From NCBI GenBank assembly GCA_045837725.1, contig JBEWZL010000294.1, positions 267,491-331,490 of the forward strand: a stretch of 64,000 nucleotides of DNA, read 5' to 3'. The stretch is from Vermamoeba vermiformis. Taxonomy: Eukaryota; Tubulinea; Echinamoebida. A program made the translations under genes and the position numbers. Positions 11,994 through 24,436 of this stretch are shown here, one piece after another. A model generated the notes under the pieces. That model was not told the DNA's origin. It was given only the letters and a program-made list of their open reading frames with translations, and made no database searches. How positions within the stretch are numbered: the first letter of the stretch is position 1; each line of letters opens with the position of its first letter.

Positions 11994-13090
11994 ATGCCAA
12001 TCCGTATGGAGGAGGTCACATGGCAAGACCGCGCTGATCGGCGCACTATTAAAGTTGACTATGACAAAAAACAAGAACATACCAAGGACATGGAACCAAT
12101 ACCAGTAGAAGAAGCAGATTTGTTTGAGACGATCACCCGAAGGTAAAGTATTGCAATTATACGGAATTTTATTACGGAGCAGGATATTACAGATATCATT
12201 TAGATTCGTGTATAGCAATAATTGACGCGTAAATTTAATAATTATAAATATAATTTCTAATCGATTAAATTTTAATAGTACTCAGTTCAAAGACCAGTAC
12301 GGAGATACAGTAATTAGATACGAAACGGACAATGCCGTCAAAAAAGAACTGCGAAATTCGTTGTGGAAAACTACGAGCACTTTGGTAAAGAACGGGGTTA
12401 AGACATCCCTTAAAAATACCACAAGCCTCCACGGCGGCAAGTGGTGCCGATACAAGAAGAACTCTCCGATCTTTTTGTCACGCGATGGCCAGTCTATCCT
12501 TAACTTTGCCAAACGCTCAAGGTTTCCGTCGTTTTTTCACAATGCACTAAATCGACAAGTGTTTGACCTGGTGGACTGGTGGCTGCAGCGCATCAACAAT
12601 GAATTGTATGAGAGCTATTGTAAGATCGAAGTTGGAGAGCGGCTTGTTTGCAAGTCGTACTTGATGTGCGTGATTAACTTCGAACTGAGCGGTCCGCACT
12701 ATGATAAAATGGCACGTAATTACATTTGAAGACGCATAATAAGTAATAACTGACGTATTATAGGACGAAATTGAAGGACTCTGCTGTGTAATTCCTTTTG
12801 GATCTCCAGATCGCTCATGGACAGGAGGAGATCTAGTGTTCCGTGACCTCAAGCTACGATTCCCAATGAAACCAGGAGATATAATTTTCTTTCGATCTCG
12901 AGAGCTATTGCACGAGAATTTGCCCGCCGAAGGTGAACGACGGTCTCTCGTGCTCACAACAGATCATAACTCATTTAAATCACCTGGACAGCAAGTGCAA
13001 CGAATTTATAAACATTCTCCTCATCTGAATATTAATGTCGATGATGACTGGGATGAAGTGGATGAGGACGATATGGATTTGGAATTTTAA
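11994..13090 (+). CDS. TET/JBP-like 2-oxoglutarate/Fe(II) dioxygenase domain protein
   Basis: Exons 11994-12142, 12279-12711 and 12764-13090 encode about 300 residues. The C-terminal half has the double-stranded beta-helix signature: HYD (HxD iron ligands) at exon 2's end, then WTGGDLVFRDL, MKPGDIIFFRS, the distal iron histidine in ELLHENLP, and the 2OG-binding arginine region in GERRSLVLTT. HxD-to-H spacing is 54 residues. The GG-L and GD-I-F pattern before the distal His is typical of the TET/JBP and related nucleic-acid-modifying dioxygenases, which hydroxylate thymine or methylcytosine; a prolyl-hydroxylase-like protein is the main alternative. The C-terminus is acidic. The second intron must be GC-AG to keep frame. 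Its neighbour, convergent with only 57 nt between stops, is transposon-like. Family-level call good, substrate inferred. Confidence 0.72.
12712..12763 (+). other. GC-AG intron
   Basis: The donor GCACGT is the common local donor GTACGT with T2 changed to C, and the acceptor is TTATAG. Using GC at 12712 keeps frame (phase 0) into the distal half of the dioxygenase; the nearby GTAATT at 12716 would shift frame and stop almost at once. A one-base indel in a GT-AG intron model is the alternative. Confidence 0.6.
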
Positions 13091-13147
13091 TTTTTAATAA
13101 CGTTTATTTATTTTCAAAAAATATACAAATAATAGATTGAAACTACA

Positions 13148-15236
13148 CTATCGAAATAAAGTGCCATTTTCGTCAAAATACTCACGATCTTCATTTTCTT
13201 CGTCAAATCTGAAAGAATCAAAAACACTTTGAATATTAGTCTCTGTCTGCACGTAATTATCTTCCATTATCGTGTACTCCTCTGCTATTGCTTGGTTATT
13301 TTCTACTAACGGTACTTCATTTTCAACAATTTCTTCGTATTGATCTGCGCTCTTTTTGGCAATTCTCTTTGGCTGTTTGGGGCCAAACCTTCCTCGCACT
13401 TGTTGTGCTGATCTATTTGAACGTTTGGATTTTGTTTGTCTTCGTTTTGCCGGAGCTCTTTTTCGTGGTTTTGCTGCAACGCTAGATCTCCGTTTTTTTG
13501 GTTTGTTCTGTCTGGTTATCTTTCGATTAAGCAGGTTATTTAGTTCAACCATTAAATCAAGCTCAATAGCTAACTTATATCTTGCGTAAAAGTTCAACAT
13601 TAATTGTTCGGTGAGGTACAGATCGCCCAAACCTCCTCCATGATTTGTGGCCCGACTTTCAATGGCTCTATGTAATCGATTCGCATACTCAAATCCTTGT
13701 TGAGAATATTTGCCAATTGAGCCCACCACATTCACAAGATCTACAACGTGGCAGAATAATACATGTAGGTACGGAGTTAAAAATGATTTGAAAGTAAGAG
13801 GCCACCATTTTTTCATTGTTGATATTGCTTCACTAAGAATATGTACTTGAGTGTAGGTCAGATCTTGTTGTAAGGAAATTAATCGGTAGATCACTGACCA
13901 ACTATTTAGAATTAAGATGACTCGATTCCTTTTGGTAGAACTAACCCAACTACTAATTCTATCAATAGCTACCGTATTTGGAGTTGTTGAATTTAATTGT
14001 GAAATTAATGATTCGTCGTCAGATGCAAGATCTTCCGCCAATATTTCTCTGACTCCATTACCATTAATTGCAGCCGTTAAACTATCCTTATCTCTTCTAA
14101 TTGTCCCATATTTATATTCTTTGAATTTATCGGCTATTTCGTCGATTTTGGTTGGGATGAGATCTAAAATTGTTCCAATTACGATTCTTTCAGTCACTCT
14201 CATGCCCATGTGCAAACAACAAAATATCCAATCCGTAGACGCAATGTCCAATCCAGGAATTGTTTCTCTGGCTATGACGCCGTCGTTGTTTTCAATTTGA
14301 ATATCGCAAGATCTCTTGTTACAATACGGGCAAAATTCTAGTTCTGAATTATCACACCATTGTAAGCCACTACATTTCCATAATGAAACAAAATCAGACC
14401 CCATTTTGATTTTTAAGTTGTAGGATTTTTGTTCATCCGTCTCTTTCGCTCGAAAATTCATAGTTTTCAGTTGGCACAGTTTTCGTAGCGTATTATTTGC
14501 AGTGGTGCGTGCCTCTTTTTCCGAGCATTGGAGAATAGATAGAGGAAAAGTACTGAATCCAGATTGCGCAGGTAGCTTCAAATTCAGCGGAACAATTCCG
14601 ATAAGCACTTCATTAGTTCCATTATTAGGTCGACCGTCAAGACTAAACTTAAATTCAATGTCGTTAGGGATAGGGCTATCAGGGAAGGCAGAACAATGGA
14701 TGCGACAAATCATCTGCAAAACTTTCTCTTCTTCGACAGTACATGAAAAATACTTTTCATCGGAAGTTAGCGCCAACTCTGTAATTAGCTCCTCGTTAAC
14801 CTCTCTTCTCATGTTACGAATTGCGTCAATTGATGGCAACGCCAATTTTAATCCACCAATTGCTCTGATCATTCGATAAGCTTTATCGGGTAACATTCCC
14901 TCTAGTTTGGCTAACAGGATCTATGGTATGATTAGCGCGATATAATAACGTGAGTAGAAAATGACTTACTCGGCGCAACCGTCTCACATCCCGCCGCTTT
15001 CGAAAAACCGGCATTTTTGTTAATTTGTGGGCAATAATTTGCTTTCTTAGCCTTGCTTTCATTATCTTAACAAATTCTAGAGCACTTTTCTCAAGACAGA
15101 TAGCAATCTGCTCATCTGTGACAGCGTGCGCTTCTTTAATTGAATTTATCATGTCCGTAATTATTGGCGTTAATCTTGTATTTCGGTAACTCTCTGTTAA
15201 TAGGTCACCTATGTTTTTTGTGTTGTGGTTCACCAT
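13148..15236 (-). CDS. Transposon-like protein of unknown family (transposase candidate)
   Basis: Two exons, 15236-14970 and 14920-13148 (49-nt intron), give about 680 residues. The first exon is basic, ending in an Arg-rich run. The centre has a treble-clef-like cysteine cluster (LQWCDNSELEFCPYCNKRSC) after KIKMGSDFVSLWKCSG. Further on come KKWWPLTFKSFLTPYLHVLFCHVVDLV and GKYSQQGFEYANRLHRAIESRATNHGG, resembling the conserved C-terminal block of large dispersed, RNase-H-like transposase-related proteins seen in fungi and cnidarians. The tail is highly basic (Lys/Arg runs) then acidic. ATG 15236 is the first ATG; 15245 is a TTG. It is intact. It converges on the TET/JBP-like gene. Alternatives: a domesticated transposase or lineage-specific nuclear protein. 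No terminal inverted repeats found by eye. Confidence 0.55.
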
Positions 15237-15764
15237 GTTGATCAAATCGTATTAATTAATTATCAAAAAATAAAAATTATTACAAAAACAATCCCTTTTA
15301 GAGGATATCCAAATTCGAACAATTACGCTAAATAAAATTTTATTACCAGTATTAGTATTGACTTTACATTTACGGGATCAGCGGAGGAATAAACGTTACT
15401 TCATTACTAATTCGGCAAGCTTATAATGAAATCTCTACAAGGTAATTATACAAATAGGGCAACGGTGGAGTATGTATCGCTACCATTATACTAATGCAGA
15501 ATTATCGGTTGTGACTTTACTAATGCGAATGAAATCCCAATAGAACCAACCAGTCGACCAATCGCAGGGTTTTTTCGGAACAACTAAAACCGTTTGTATT
15601 GCGGGTGTTTTTAAGTTCCCAACAGAATAGATTGAGCTCATTCTTCTCGTTCGAATATTCTATAAACAACACCGAATGCGGGAATAACACAAGACGAGTA
15701 GCTACTCAAGTGATTCTCAGAACTTCAGACCAGAAGATCTAAAACTTAACATTGCGTCTTGCAA
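15237..15764. other. Intergenic region with heat-shock-like promoter element
   Basis: Divergent promoter region between the transposon-like gene and the small orphan gene. Apart from the GAATATTC/TATAAA pair near 15653-15666 nothing is recognisable. Confidence 0.35.
15653..15666 (+). promoter_or_regulatory. HSE-like dyad GAATATTC followed by TATAAA
   Basis: GAA-TA-TTC is one head-to-head pair of heat-shock-element units, preceded by further TTC units from 15641, directly followed by TATAAA at 15661-15666 and about 100 nt upstream of ATG 15765. A heat or stress promoter is an inference. Confidence 0.3.
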
Positions 15765-16031
15765 ATGACGGAAGAAATGCCACAAAGCTTATTAGTGTGG
15801 CTAAAATTACGAGATCAAACTGAAAAAATAAGACAGACAAAATACAAAGCGTTTCTTGCAGCAGATCCCTTGGCCTTTCGGGTATTTGCTCAGAAGATCC
15901 AACGACAGCACCAATCGCATTCAGTATTAAAATATGTTTTTAAAAATACGTACGAGAAATATCAACCAAATGGCTCCTCTGAAAAAGCAGACGACAACTC
16001 GAATCCTGCAGTGGCAACTATGCGACAGTAG
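15765..16031 (+). CDS. Small orphan protein, 88 residues
   Basis: Single exon, starting at ATG 15765 (a TTG lies six bases upstream). Predicted helical and basic in the first 60 residues (SLLVWLKLRDQTEKIRQTKY), polar C-terminus. It is followed by two TGTAAATA elements (16102 and 16119), and preceded by a TATA box and HSE-like dyad, which supports a real transcript. No family recognised. Confidence 0.55.
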   Translation: MTEEMPQSLLVWLKLRDQTEKIRQTKYKAFLAADPLAFRVFAQKIQRQHQSHSVLKYVFKNTYEKYQPNGSSEKADDNSNPAVATMRQ

Positions 16032-16118
16032 CAGATAAATATTCTGAAAAGGGCTCTAAATATATCAATTAACACTCCCTATATTATTTATATTTATTAC
16101 ATGTAAATACGCGATTAT

Positions 16119-16128
16119 TGTAAATAAA
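16119..16128 (+). promoter_or_regulatory. TGTAAATAAA 3' element of small orphan gene
   Basis: The element lies 88 nt after the stop; a second TGTAAATA is at 16102-16109. Same motif as after other stops here. Confidence 0.45.
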
Positions 16129-16356
16129 GTTCATGACTTCAATGAATTGAAAGGCTCACACGTCGATTCCCGCACTTATTCTATATTTGCATCAGGAATA
16201 TTACTCCTGGTAGCACGTTAAATAATAAACTTACGGAAATGCGAAATCCATTTCAGAATTCCGTGTCAGCATTATTTTGGATCCAACAAGTGGATCACCA
16301 CGAATCAAAAACCGGCCACGGACTCATATCTTTCTAGCAAAAGTAACATTATAATA

Positions 16357-17880
<1,524 letters not shown>

Positions 17881-17912
17881 TAAACCAAAGACAATGCAAC
17901 GGCTCGCACAGC

Positions 17913-19402
17913 TCATTTGAAGTCATCTAAATCATTTCCATCGTCATCGGGATCGAGACGCCTCGTTGGACGATGAGAAGAGTCTTGTTTCTTGAACTTC
18001 TTCGCGCTGCTCTTTTGATCGCTGGATGTAGCTTTGTCACTCTTCTTCGGCTTGTTAGATTGGGTTGACTTGCTCTTTTTAGTCTCCCCCGATGATTGGC
18101 TCTTCTGTTTTACAGGCGAGATGCTTCTAGAAGACGGAGTTTTGAAGTCGTCATCGTCTTCAATCTTGATGGGGAACTTGTCCTTGCTGGAGAAACTTGA
18201 AGATGACTTTAGCGAAGATGTCGTGGATGCCAACACTGCGTCTGAGGAGTGGTCGCTCTTTTTAACCTCGGCCGATGCGTCCAAGCTTTGCAACGAACTT
18301 AACGAACCAGATCTGCTGCTCGCGGAAAAGTAGTCTGAGAGGGTCTTAGGCTTCTTCCGTGTGACCCAATCATCTACGCTACTGCTATATATGCTCGTGT
18401 TGGATCGCTTGATAGGGCTAGTATCCAAAACAGGAGATTTCTGCTCCTTCTGCTCCGGAATCTGGCGCGTGTCGATCTGCATCTTTTCTTCGTCAGAGCT
18501 ATCCACTACTTCAATCAAATCTTCGTCTAAGGGCAGATTTATCTCCATTTTGGGCAGTGGCTTTGATACCTCGGGTACTGGCTCGTGCTTCACCTGCGAG
18601 CTCATGATCTCCAGTTCTTCGTCCGGCACAAAATTGGATCTGATGTAACCGTTAGACTGTATCTAATATTAATGAATTTGTTACGATATACACTTACTGT
18701 TGCGTGTCTTGAAAGAATGATTGTGTCAAGGCAAATGGCGATGAATCAAGCAAGCCATAGTCTCCGTTGTTCGAATGATCTGATGCGTAGTCATCGTCGC
18801 TGCTGGAGGACGAGTTCTCTTCGTGCTCTTGGTCCACATCGCTGTTCTCTCGTGCAATGCGCGATTCTGACTCATGGGCGGTGTTATTATTGGTCGCGAC
18901 AGGTATACTTAATATCAATAAGGCGGATTAGGCGTGGGTCCTTGCAAACTGTATTTAAGAGGACTTACGGAGTATTTAGCTCTTCGGTGCTAATGTGATA
19001 CCTGAGCTGGCCAGGCTTACTTAAGACTCTCACCAGTAAGAGCCGAAGATCTTCATCTGAAAATTTACCGTCAATCCTGTCGCGTAAAATCTGGGTAAAT
19101 TTAATCTTCTCGGGCATATTTTTGTCTTCTTCAGTAGTTGCTTGCTTCGAATTGTTGTTATTTTCTGATTTTTCTGTCAGATCAACAACTACCGCGCCTT
19201 TCTTTTCGCTGGTCGCTTTACTTGGCTTAGGCACATTGGTATTATTTCCTTTTTCCTTTCTATCATTTTTGCGTCGCTTCATTATCCACCCAGCATTGTC
19301 TGGCGCTTCTTCGGCTCGCGGTGTTTGAATGAGATTCCTTGCAACGGTCACTTTGCTCATCGAGTTCGTGCACCAAACAACAGCTGTGGAACAGTCTTTC
19401 AC
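17913..19402 (-). CDS. Disordered Ser/Lys-rich nuclear-type protein
   Basis: Exons 19402-18969, 18907-18698 and 18639-17913 join in frame. ATG 19402 or ATG 19360 (SKVTVARN) could be the start. The protein is Ser/Asp/Glu/Lys-rich with several basic clusters. Suggestive short motifs: IEVVDSSDEE, an acidic hydrophobic SUMO-interacting-like motif; KPKTLSDYF, which resembles a PCNA-interacting box; VVVDLTEKSE, another SIM-like stretch. Only a helical patch near the N-terminus (KIKFTQILRDRIDGKFSDEDLRLLLVRVLSK) looks folded. A chromatin or DNA-repair scaffold is a guess; no orthologue is recognised. Confidence 0.62.
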
Positions 19403-20000
19403 GCGATTTATTCAATACACACGAGAGAAAAGCTGGCGAGAGCATAAAGACGTTCATTACTGTTTCCCGGAAATCGGCAAGCAAGATGGGATCAATCCGC
19501 AACGAAATTGGCTTGCATATTTTTAATTAATTCTATCATTGGTAAACTTCATACTAGATTGATCCAACGTACGAGAACGGCCTGGTAAGAATTATTTTGA
19601 GCGTTGTGCTCTAATCCTCGTCCTCGCGCTCCCAACTTCACCCAAGCTGTCCTAAATGGAACCTGTGCCAGTTTGGACCTCCTCCTCTGGGATATGAATA
19701 TTCATTATTGAGGCCTTAATACTATTATCCATGGCGTGGTCTAGCGGTTGGACTATTTTTGGTGACGCGTGCCCAACGCATTCAGTTTTGAACGTCTTAG
19801 CTATCAGTTGGTTAATCCCTGCATATTGTCTCTGCATGGGTCATGATGTGGAAGCAGAATTAAATAAGATGCCGCGTGAACCACAGAATCTTTTGGGGTC
19901 AAAAACAAATGTCTACTTTTCGTTTTCGGCCGTAATGTTATTAATTTTTAGTTACCTTAGCAATGCAACAATAAGAATGCATATGTGATTTGTAATCGAT
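19403..20000. other. Intergenic region with a tRNA-like 5' fragment
   Basis: Divergent promoter region of the disordered protein and the Kelch/Ig receptor. Besides the tRNA-like segment at 19733-19755 nothing recognisable; the 85-codon frame at 19731-19988 has no support. Confidence 0.4.
19733..19755 (+). pseudogene. tRNA 5' fragment with intact A box (tRNA-Glu-like)
   Basis: TGGTCTAGCGGTTGGAC is a full internal promoter A box with a foldable D arm (GTCT/GGAC). The GTGGTCTAGNGGTT pattern is typical of tRNA-Glu. No anticodon stem, T arm or B box (GGTTCGA) follows, so this is a truncated tRNA or chance A box. Confidence 0.4.
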
Positions 20001-23000
20001 ATGGACGTTATGCAAAGAGGTAAATAGCAAAGCCGGCAGATTTGACGTTTCGGAGACCACATTTTCAATAACTCTGCAAACTCCAATTTCAATGGCTAAT
20101 TATTTTATTAGTATTAATAGGCTTGATATCGGTCATATTTATCGTTCGAGTTGCTGAAGGTAAGATCTGTCAAACGGTCTGAATTGCAATTTACATTTTT
20201 TTCGAGTTCCCAAAATTTTCAGTCTCTTTGCGATTTTAATTTCCTAATTGCATAATTATGATGCATCTTATGACGCGGTTAGCATTGACTTTCAGAAGCG
20301 AAAATTCATAATTTTTAAGGCAAGACTGACGTTTGTCTTTCAGGTTGTTACCTGTCAACTAGCACGATTAATACGCGGCTAAAAGATGTCGCGTTGACAG
20401 TGGCGAACGACGAAATATTTATTGCTGGCGGATCCAGTGTTAATTCAGTTTCTCCGGTTGTAAACATATTTACTCCCCGAGACAGCTCCTGGGAACAGAT
20501 CCAGCTTCCCACAGCAAGAAAATCAATAGTCGCGGCATCGTTAGGCTCGACGGTCTTATTTGCCGGAGGATTAGACCAACAAAACCAACAATACAATTCC
20601 GTGGACATTTTTGACTTCCGTGCGCGTCGATGGGTGACACTGGACTTTGACACGCGTCACGTGATCAAGGGCGCCGTTATTGCACAATCCCAAGCATTTT
20701 TGTATACCGAACAAGACGAGCTTGTCATTGTGAACCCGACTTCGAACTCAACTTCGACATTATCACACGCCGGACGATTTATCGATGCAGTGAGCAACGC
20801 GACGCATATCTTTTTCTTGGTCTACCAGGGCAACATTCCAAATGTAGAAATTTTCAACATTGACGCCGGAACATGGACTTCAGTGCCATCATCAGCGCCA
20901 TTCACCGAAATTGACAGAATCTTCCACGTGTCAAATTTGATCGTGCTAGTTGGTCGGCAACAAGGTCACGCGATGTCGCCTCGAACGACTTTTCAGCGAA
21001 CTTTCACGTTCTCAAACGACGCCAGTGATGCGGCTAAGGTCGTCAATGTTGGCACGGACTTGTTCTTTTTGACACGCGACTCTGTGACAGTTGCCACCAT
21101 GCCTCAAGTGTCAACGGCGACCTACAACATCAACCGCACTGCCGTCGTCGAGAGCAATCTCGTAGTGCACAACAACATTGTTTATTTCACGGGCCTCGGA
21201 GACAGCTCCAATAGTGCAACGGAACTTTTCCGCTTCGAGTTGAACCAGCTGTTCCAACGCGTTGATATTCGGACCTTTCTAACCACACCAACTGATGCCG
21301 AATGGGGCTTTTTGTTTTGGCTCCAGCCCGCCATCGGAACCATCGCGACACTGAACCTACGACTAAGACGTATTGACGTCTTCCATACGAACCTGAGAGA
21401 TCACTCCGAGGCTATCGGAGTGCGAGTCAACTCGGACTACGTCATCGTGGCAAGTGATCCGCATCACCTCGGCGAAGGAGCTTCAAGTGAATACGACGTG
21501 TTCAACTTCAACACGCAGAGGGTGACGACAAGAAGAATGCCCAACGCCTTTGCCGCGACCTCTGGAGTTTCTGCAGGCAACTATGCAGTGTTCACAACAG
21601 CCTCCAACTTTTTGCACGTGTACGAAGCCGGGGGCATTTGGTTCCGCCTATTCTCCGCACAACCTACGCAATTTGCAGCTTTAATCGAAGACAACATTAT
21701 CATGGTGCACGCGAGCATGATCGAGACGTACGACCTCCACACGCGAGAGATACGCAAGTACAACGTTACACGCCCTTCAGGTGACAAGAGCACGTCGAAG
21801 TACTTCGCTACGCTGTTCCGCGTGTTCATTTGTGACAGAACGGCCACTGGCGGCACTGCGATCGCTACTTATCGTCATACACGCCGTGGCGTCGTTTATC
21901 ACCAAATCGACTATCCTATAGAAAGTATCGTGGAGGTGCGTGGATTTGTCATATTCAATGTGATTACGCCCTCGCACCCGCAAAAGATGTTCGTATATTA
22001 CTTCGAAGATGACAATGGCTCGCACGATATGCGTGAAATTCCACTGCCCGTCAACGAGGCCAGCCCATACGACAAACGGCCAGTGATGTACGCGAGCACG
22101 GGAGAGTTTCTATATTTGGTGCGACCATTCAGGGTCGATGTCTTGGACGTCACTGATTGGACTGTAACACGCGTGCCCTCGATGGTGATTGGCCAGCCCC
22201 TTCAAGTCCTACTGCTCGGCAGCAAACTCGCCATACATCACAGCCTGAATGACGTACAGCATCTTTTGGTCTACGAGCGATCAACGCAAGAGACGCAATC
22301 GATCGAGTTCAGAGGCTTGGGAGGAACTCCTTTCGTGTTTGCCACTGAAGACAATTTCATCTACACGCTCAACTCCTGGCTATTTCAGGTGATGCCGTTC
22401 ACTAGCATTACCTTTGCTCTTCGAGACAGCACAGAGTTCCTTGGCCAGACCGCATTATTCGCAGCTCGAGCGATTTCGGCTGTGGGTGACCTTAGCACTA
22501 CTTGGCGACACAACTCGCAGCTAATTAACAACGCTGGCACGACACTCCGCCTCCAAAATGTCACGGAAGACATGGCTGGCGAGTACTCCGTTGAAGTGAG
22601 AGATCAGTGCGGTCATCGTGCTGTCAGTTCAGCTCGTCTTAATGTCAATGGCAAACCGGTCTTTACAGCCCCTTTGCAGTACTCTACAATTTTATGTCAC
22701 GAACCTACAGCCATTGAAGTGAACGTCACAGGTGCGCGTGTGTCTTACACCTGGACAATCAACGGCATCGATCATGACGGGCCCGAGACCAGTGTCATCG
22801 TCCACGAAGACAAGATTGAATGTAACTCCGAAAGCACACTCTGCGTGACGGCTACTAACCCCGCTGGCTCGTCTTCAAGCTGTGCTCAAGTTCGTGTCCT
22901 ACCAATCGAGTCTGTCTTTAAAGGCCCCGCGCCAGTGACCGAACAACAGAACTGGTTCGCAGGCAGTGAAGCTACTTTACATGTCTCGGTGCTCGACGAT

Positions 23001-23339
23001 CACTGCACGAGTCACGAGTGGTTCATGGAAGGCACTTCATTGGGTCGCTTTTATTCCGCAGAGAGTACGCTCAATGTCAATGTGACACGTGACATTGAGC
23101 AGTCGAAGATCTTTGTGCGCACGTACTGTGGCAGTGGCGTTATTGCGTCACACGCGTTCAGTTTCAATCAAGTGTCAGTTCTTAGTGTCAAAGAGCTCGC
23201 TGTCATCATCGTGGCAGCATCGGTCGTATTCATTGCGGCCATCATCATCGTCATTGTTGTGGCCAAGAAAAAGAATAGCACTGCTTACAAAAAATTGGGC
23301 AAATACGAACTTCAAACACTCAGCGCAGAACTACTTTAA
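20001..23339 (+). CDS. Kelch-like/Ig-like single-pass membrane receptor
   Basis: Exons 20001-20019, 20121-20159 and 20344-23339 give about 1015 residues. The first two exons encode MDVMQR plus a hydrophobic run (GLISVIFIVRVAEG), a signal peptide; both joins keep frame. The ectodomain opens with Kelch-type blades (EIFIAGGSSVNSVSPVVNIFTP, TVLFAGGLDQQNQQYNSVDIFD) and carries many degenerate repeats to about 22400. Then come Ig-like domains: WRHNSQLINNAGTTLRLQ... MAGEYSVEVRDQCG, with W and Y-x-V-x-V signatures, and a second with paired cysteines (YTWTINGI, LCVTATNPAGSSS), and probably a third before the membrane (SHEWFMEGTSL). A transmembrane helix (LAVIIVAASVVFIAAIIIVIVV) precedes a short basic tail KKKNSTAYKKLGKYELQTLSAELL. 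Single-pass adhesion or sensing receptor inferred. TGTACATA lies 52 nt past the stop. Confidence 0.82.
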
Positions 23340-23390
23340 ACAGATGTAAATGGTTTCAATGGTCCTTTGGTCATTTGGAACTACCTTCAA

Positions 23391-23398
23391 TGTACATA
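23391..23398 (+). promoter_or_regulatory. TGTACATA 3' element of Kelch/Ig receptor gene
   Basis: PUF-type UGUANAUA core 52 nt after the stop codon. The pirin gene on the opposite strand has its own TATGTACA at 23481-23488, 17 nt past its stop. Confidence 0.4.
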
Positions 23399-23504
23399 GC
23401 ACTTGTTAATAATTAAATTTACCCTCTCATTCGTTAAATTAAAACAAAGCAGTTTTTTTAGTTTTTGAATTGATTTTATTTATGTACAAGATTAATAAGG
23501 ATCC

Positions 23505-24436
23505 TTAAGCCAAGTCGAAAAACAAGAACTCAGCAGGTCCCTTGCCAGTGCTAACAATCTCAATGGGTCCTTCAGCTTCTTTAATGAACGCACCGTCGCC
23601 TTCTTTCAGCTCCTCACCATTGATCTGCAACGAGGAGTCTTTTCTCGTTTGAATGAGGTGAAGGTAGCCAGCGCGTTTCTTAGGCAAAGTGTAGGTGATG
23701 GTGTTGCCCTTCTCTAAAATTGAGGCAAAAACTTTCGCGTCTTGGTTGATCTTGATGGATTCGTTTTCGCTCTGAAGAATTGGTTAGATACAGTCCATCA
23801 TACAATTATATTATACTTACGTTAGGTGAGACGATCAAGCGCAGTTTGTTCTTCTTTTCTTCGTCGCTGAAATGCTTGGTCGCGTAACCAGGCTTCAAGT
23901 TAGATTCGCTCGGGGAGACCCAGATCTGGATGAAATGCACCCAGTCAGTGTCGGAGCCATTGAACTCGGAGTGAGTTAAGCCGCTGCCAGCACTAGTGAA
24001 TTGAACATCGCCTCTGTTGATCAGTTCTCGGTGACCCAAGCTGTCTTCATGAGCCAAAGTACCAGAGACCACGTAAGAAAAGATTTCAAAATTTTTGTGA
24101 GGATGAGTGCCAAATCCTTTCTTGGCTTTAATGATAAGTGTTAGAATTGGATGGATCAGACCAAATACAAATATTCGAAAAATGTCAATATCAATAATTT
24201 CCGCGATCATGCTATGAAATCAATAGCATTTAATTGGTGTATTATAAATAATTATTTTAAATCAAGAAAATATCTTGCGTACCTTTCACGCGATCTTCAT
24301 TAATGACTCTCAAGCTTCTCCAGTTAGTGTAGTTGTGATCGTAGTAGTCAGCGAACGAGAAGGTATGATAAGTATCGAGCCAGCCGTGATTAGCGTGGCC
24401 TCGTTCTTCAGATTTGCGAACAACAATCTTAGCCAT
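23505..24436 (-). CDS. Pirin family bicupin protein
   Basis: Iron-binding bicupin; family members act as transcriptional co-factors or quercetinases. Exons 24436-24283, 24125-23821 and 23771-23505 give about 240 residues. Visible: N-terminal [20 protein letters not shown], the iron ligands in [14 protein letters not shown], then [29 protein letters not shown] (the HxE pair), all typical. The second cupin lacks the metal motif, as usual, and ends in EFLFFDLA. The start at 24436 ([18 protein letters not shown]) is the family-like start although the frame is open upstream to 24604. The 157-nt intron is longer than its neighbours. Confidence 0.94.

Noticed and set aside
13288-14879. Several plus-strand frames opposite the transposon-like gene
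   Set aside because: Codon composition and lack of starts or splice sites mark them as shadows of the minus ORF.
19731-19988. 85-codon plus-strand frame with a hydrophobic end
   Set aside because: Overlaps a tRNA-like fragment, no splice or conserved features, not family-like.
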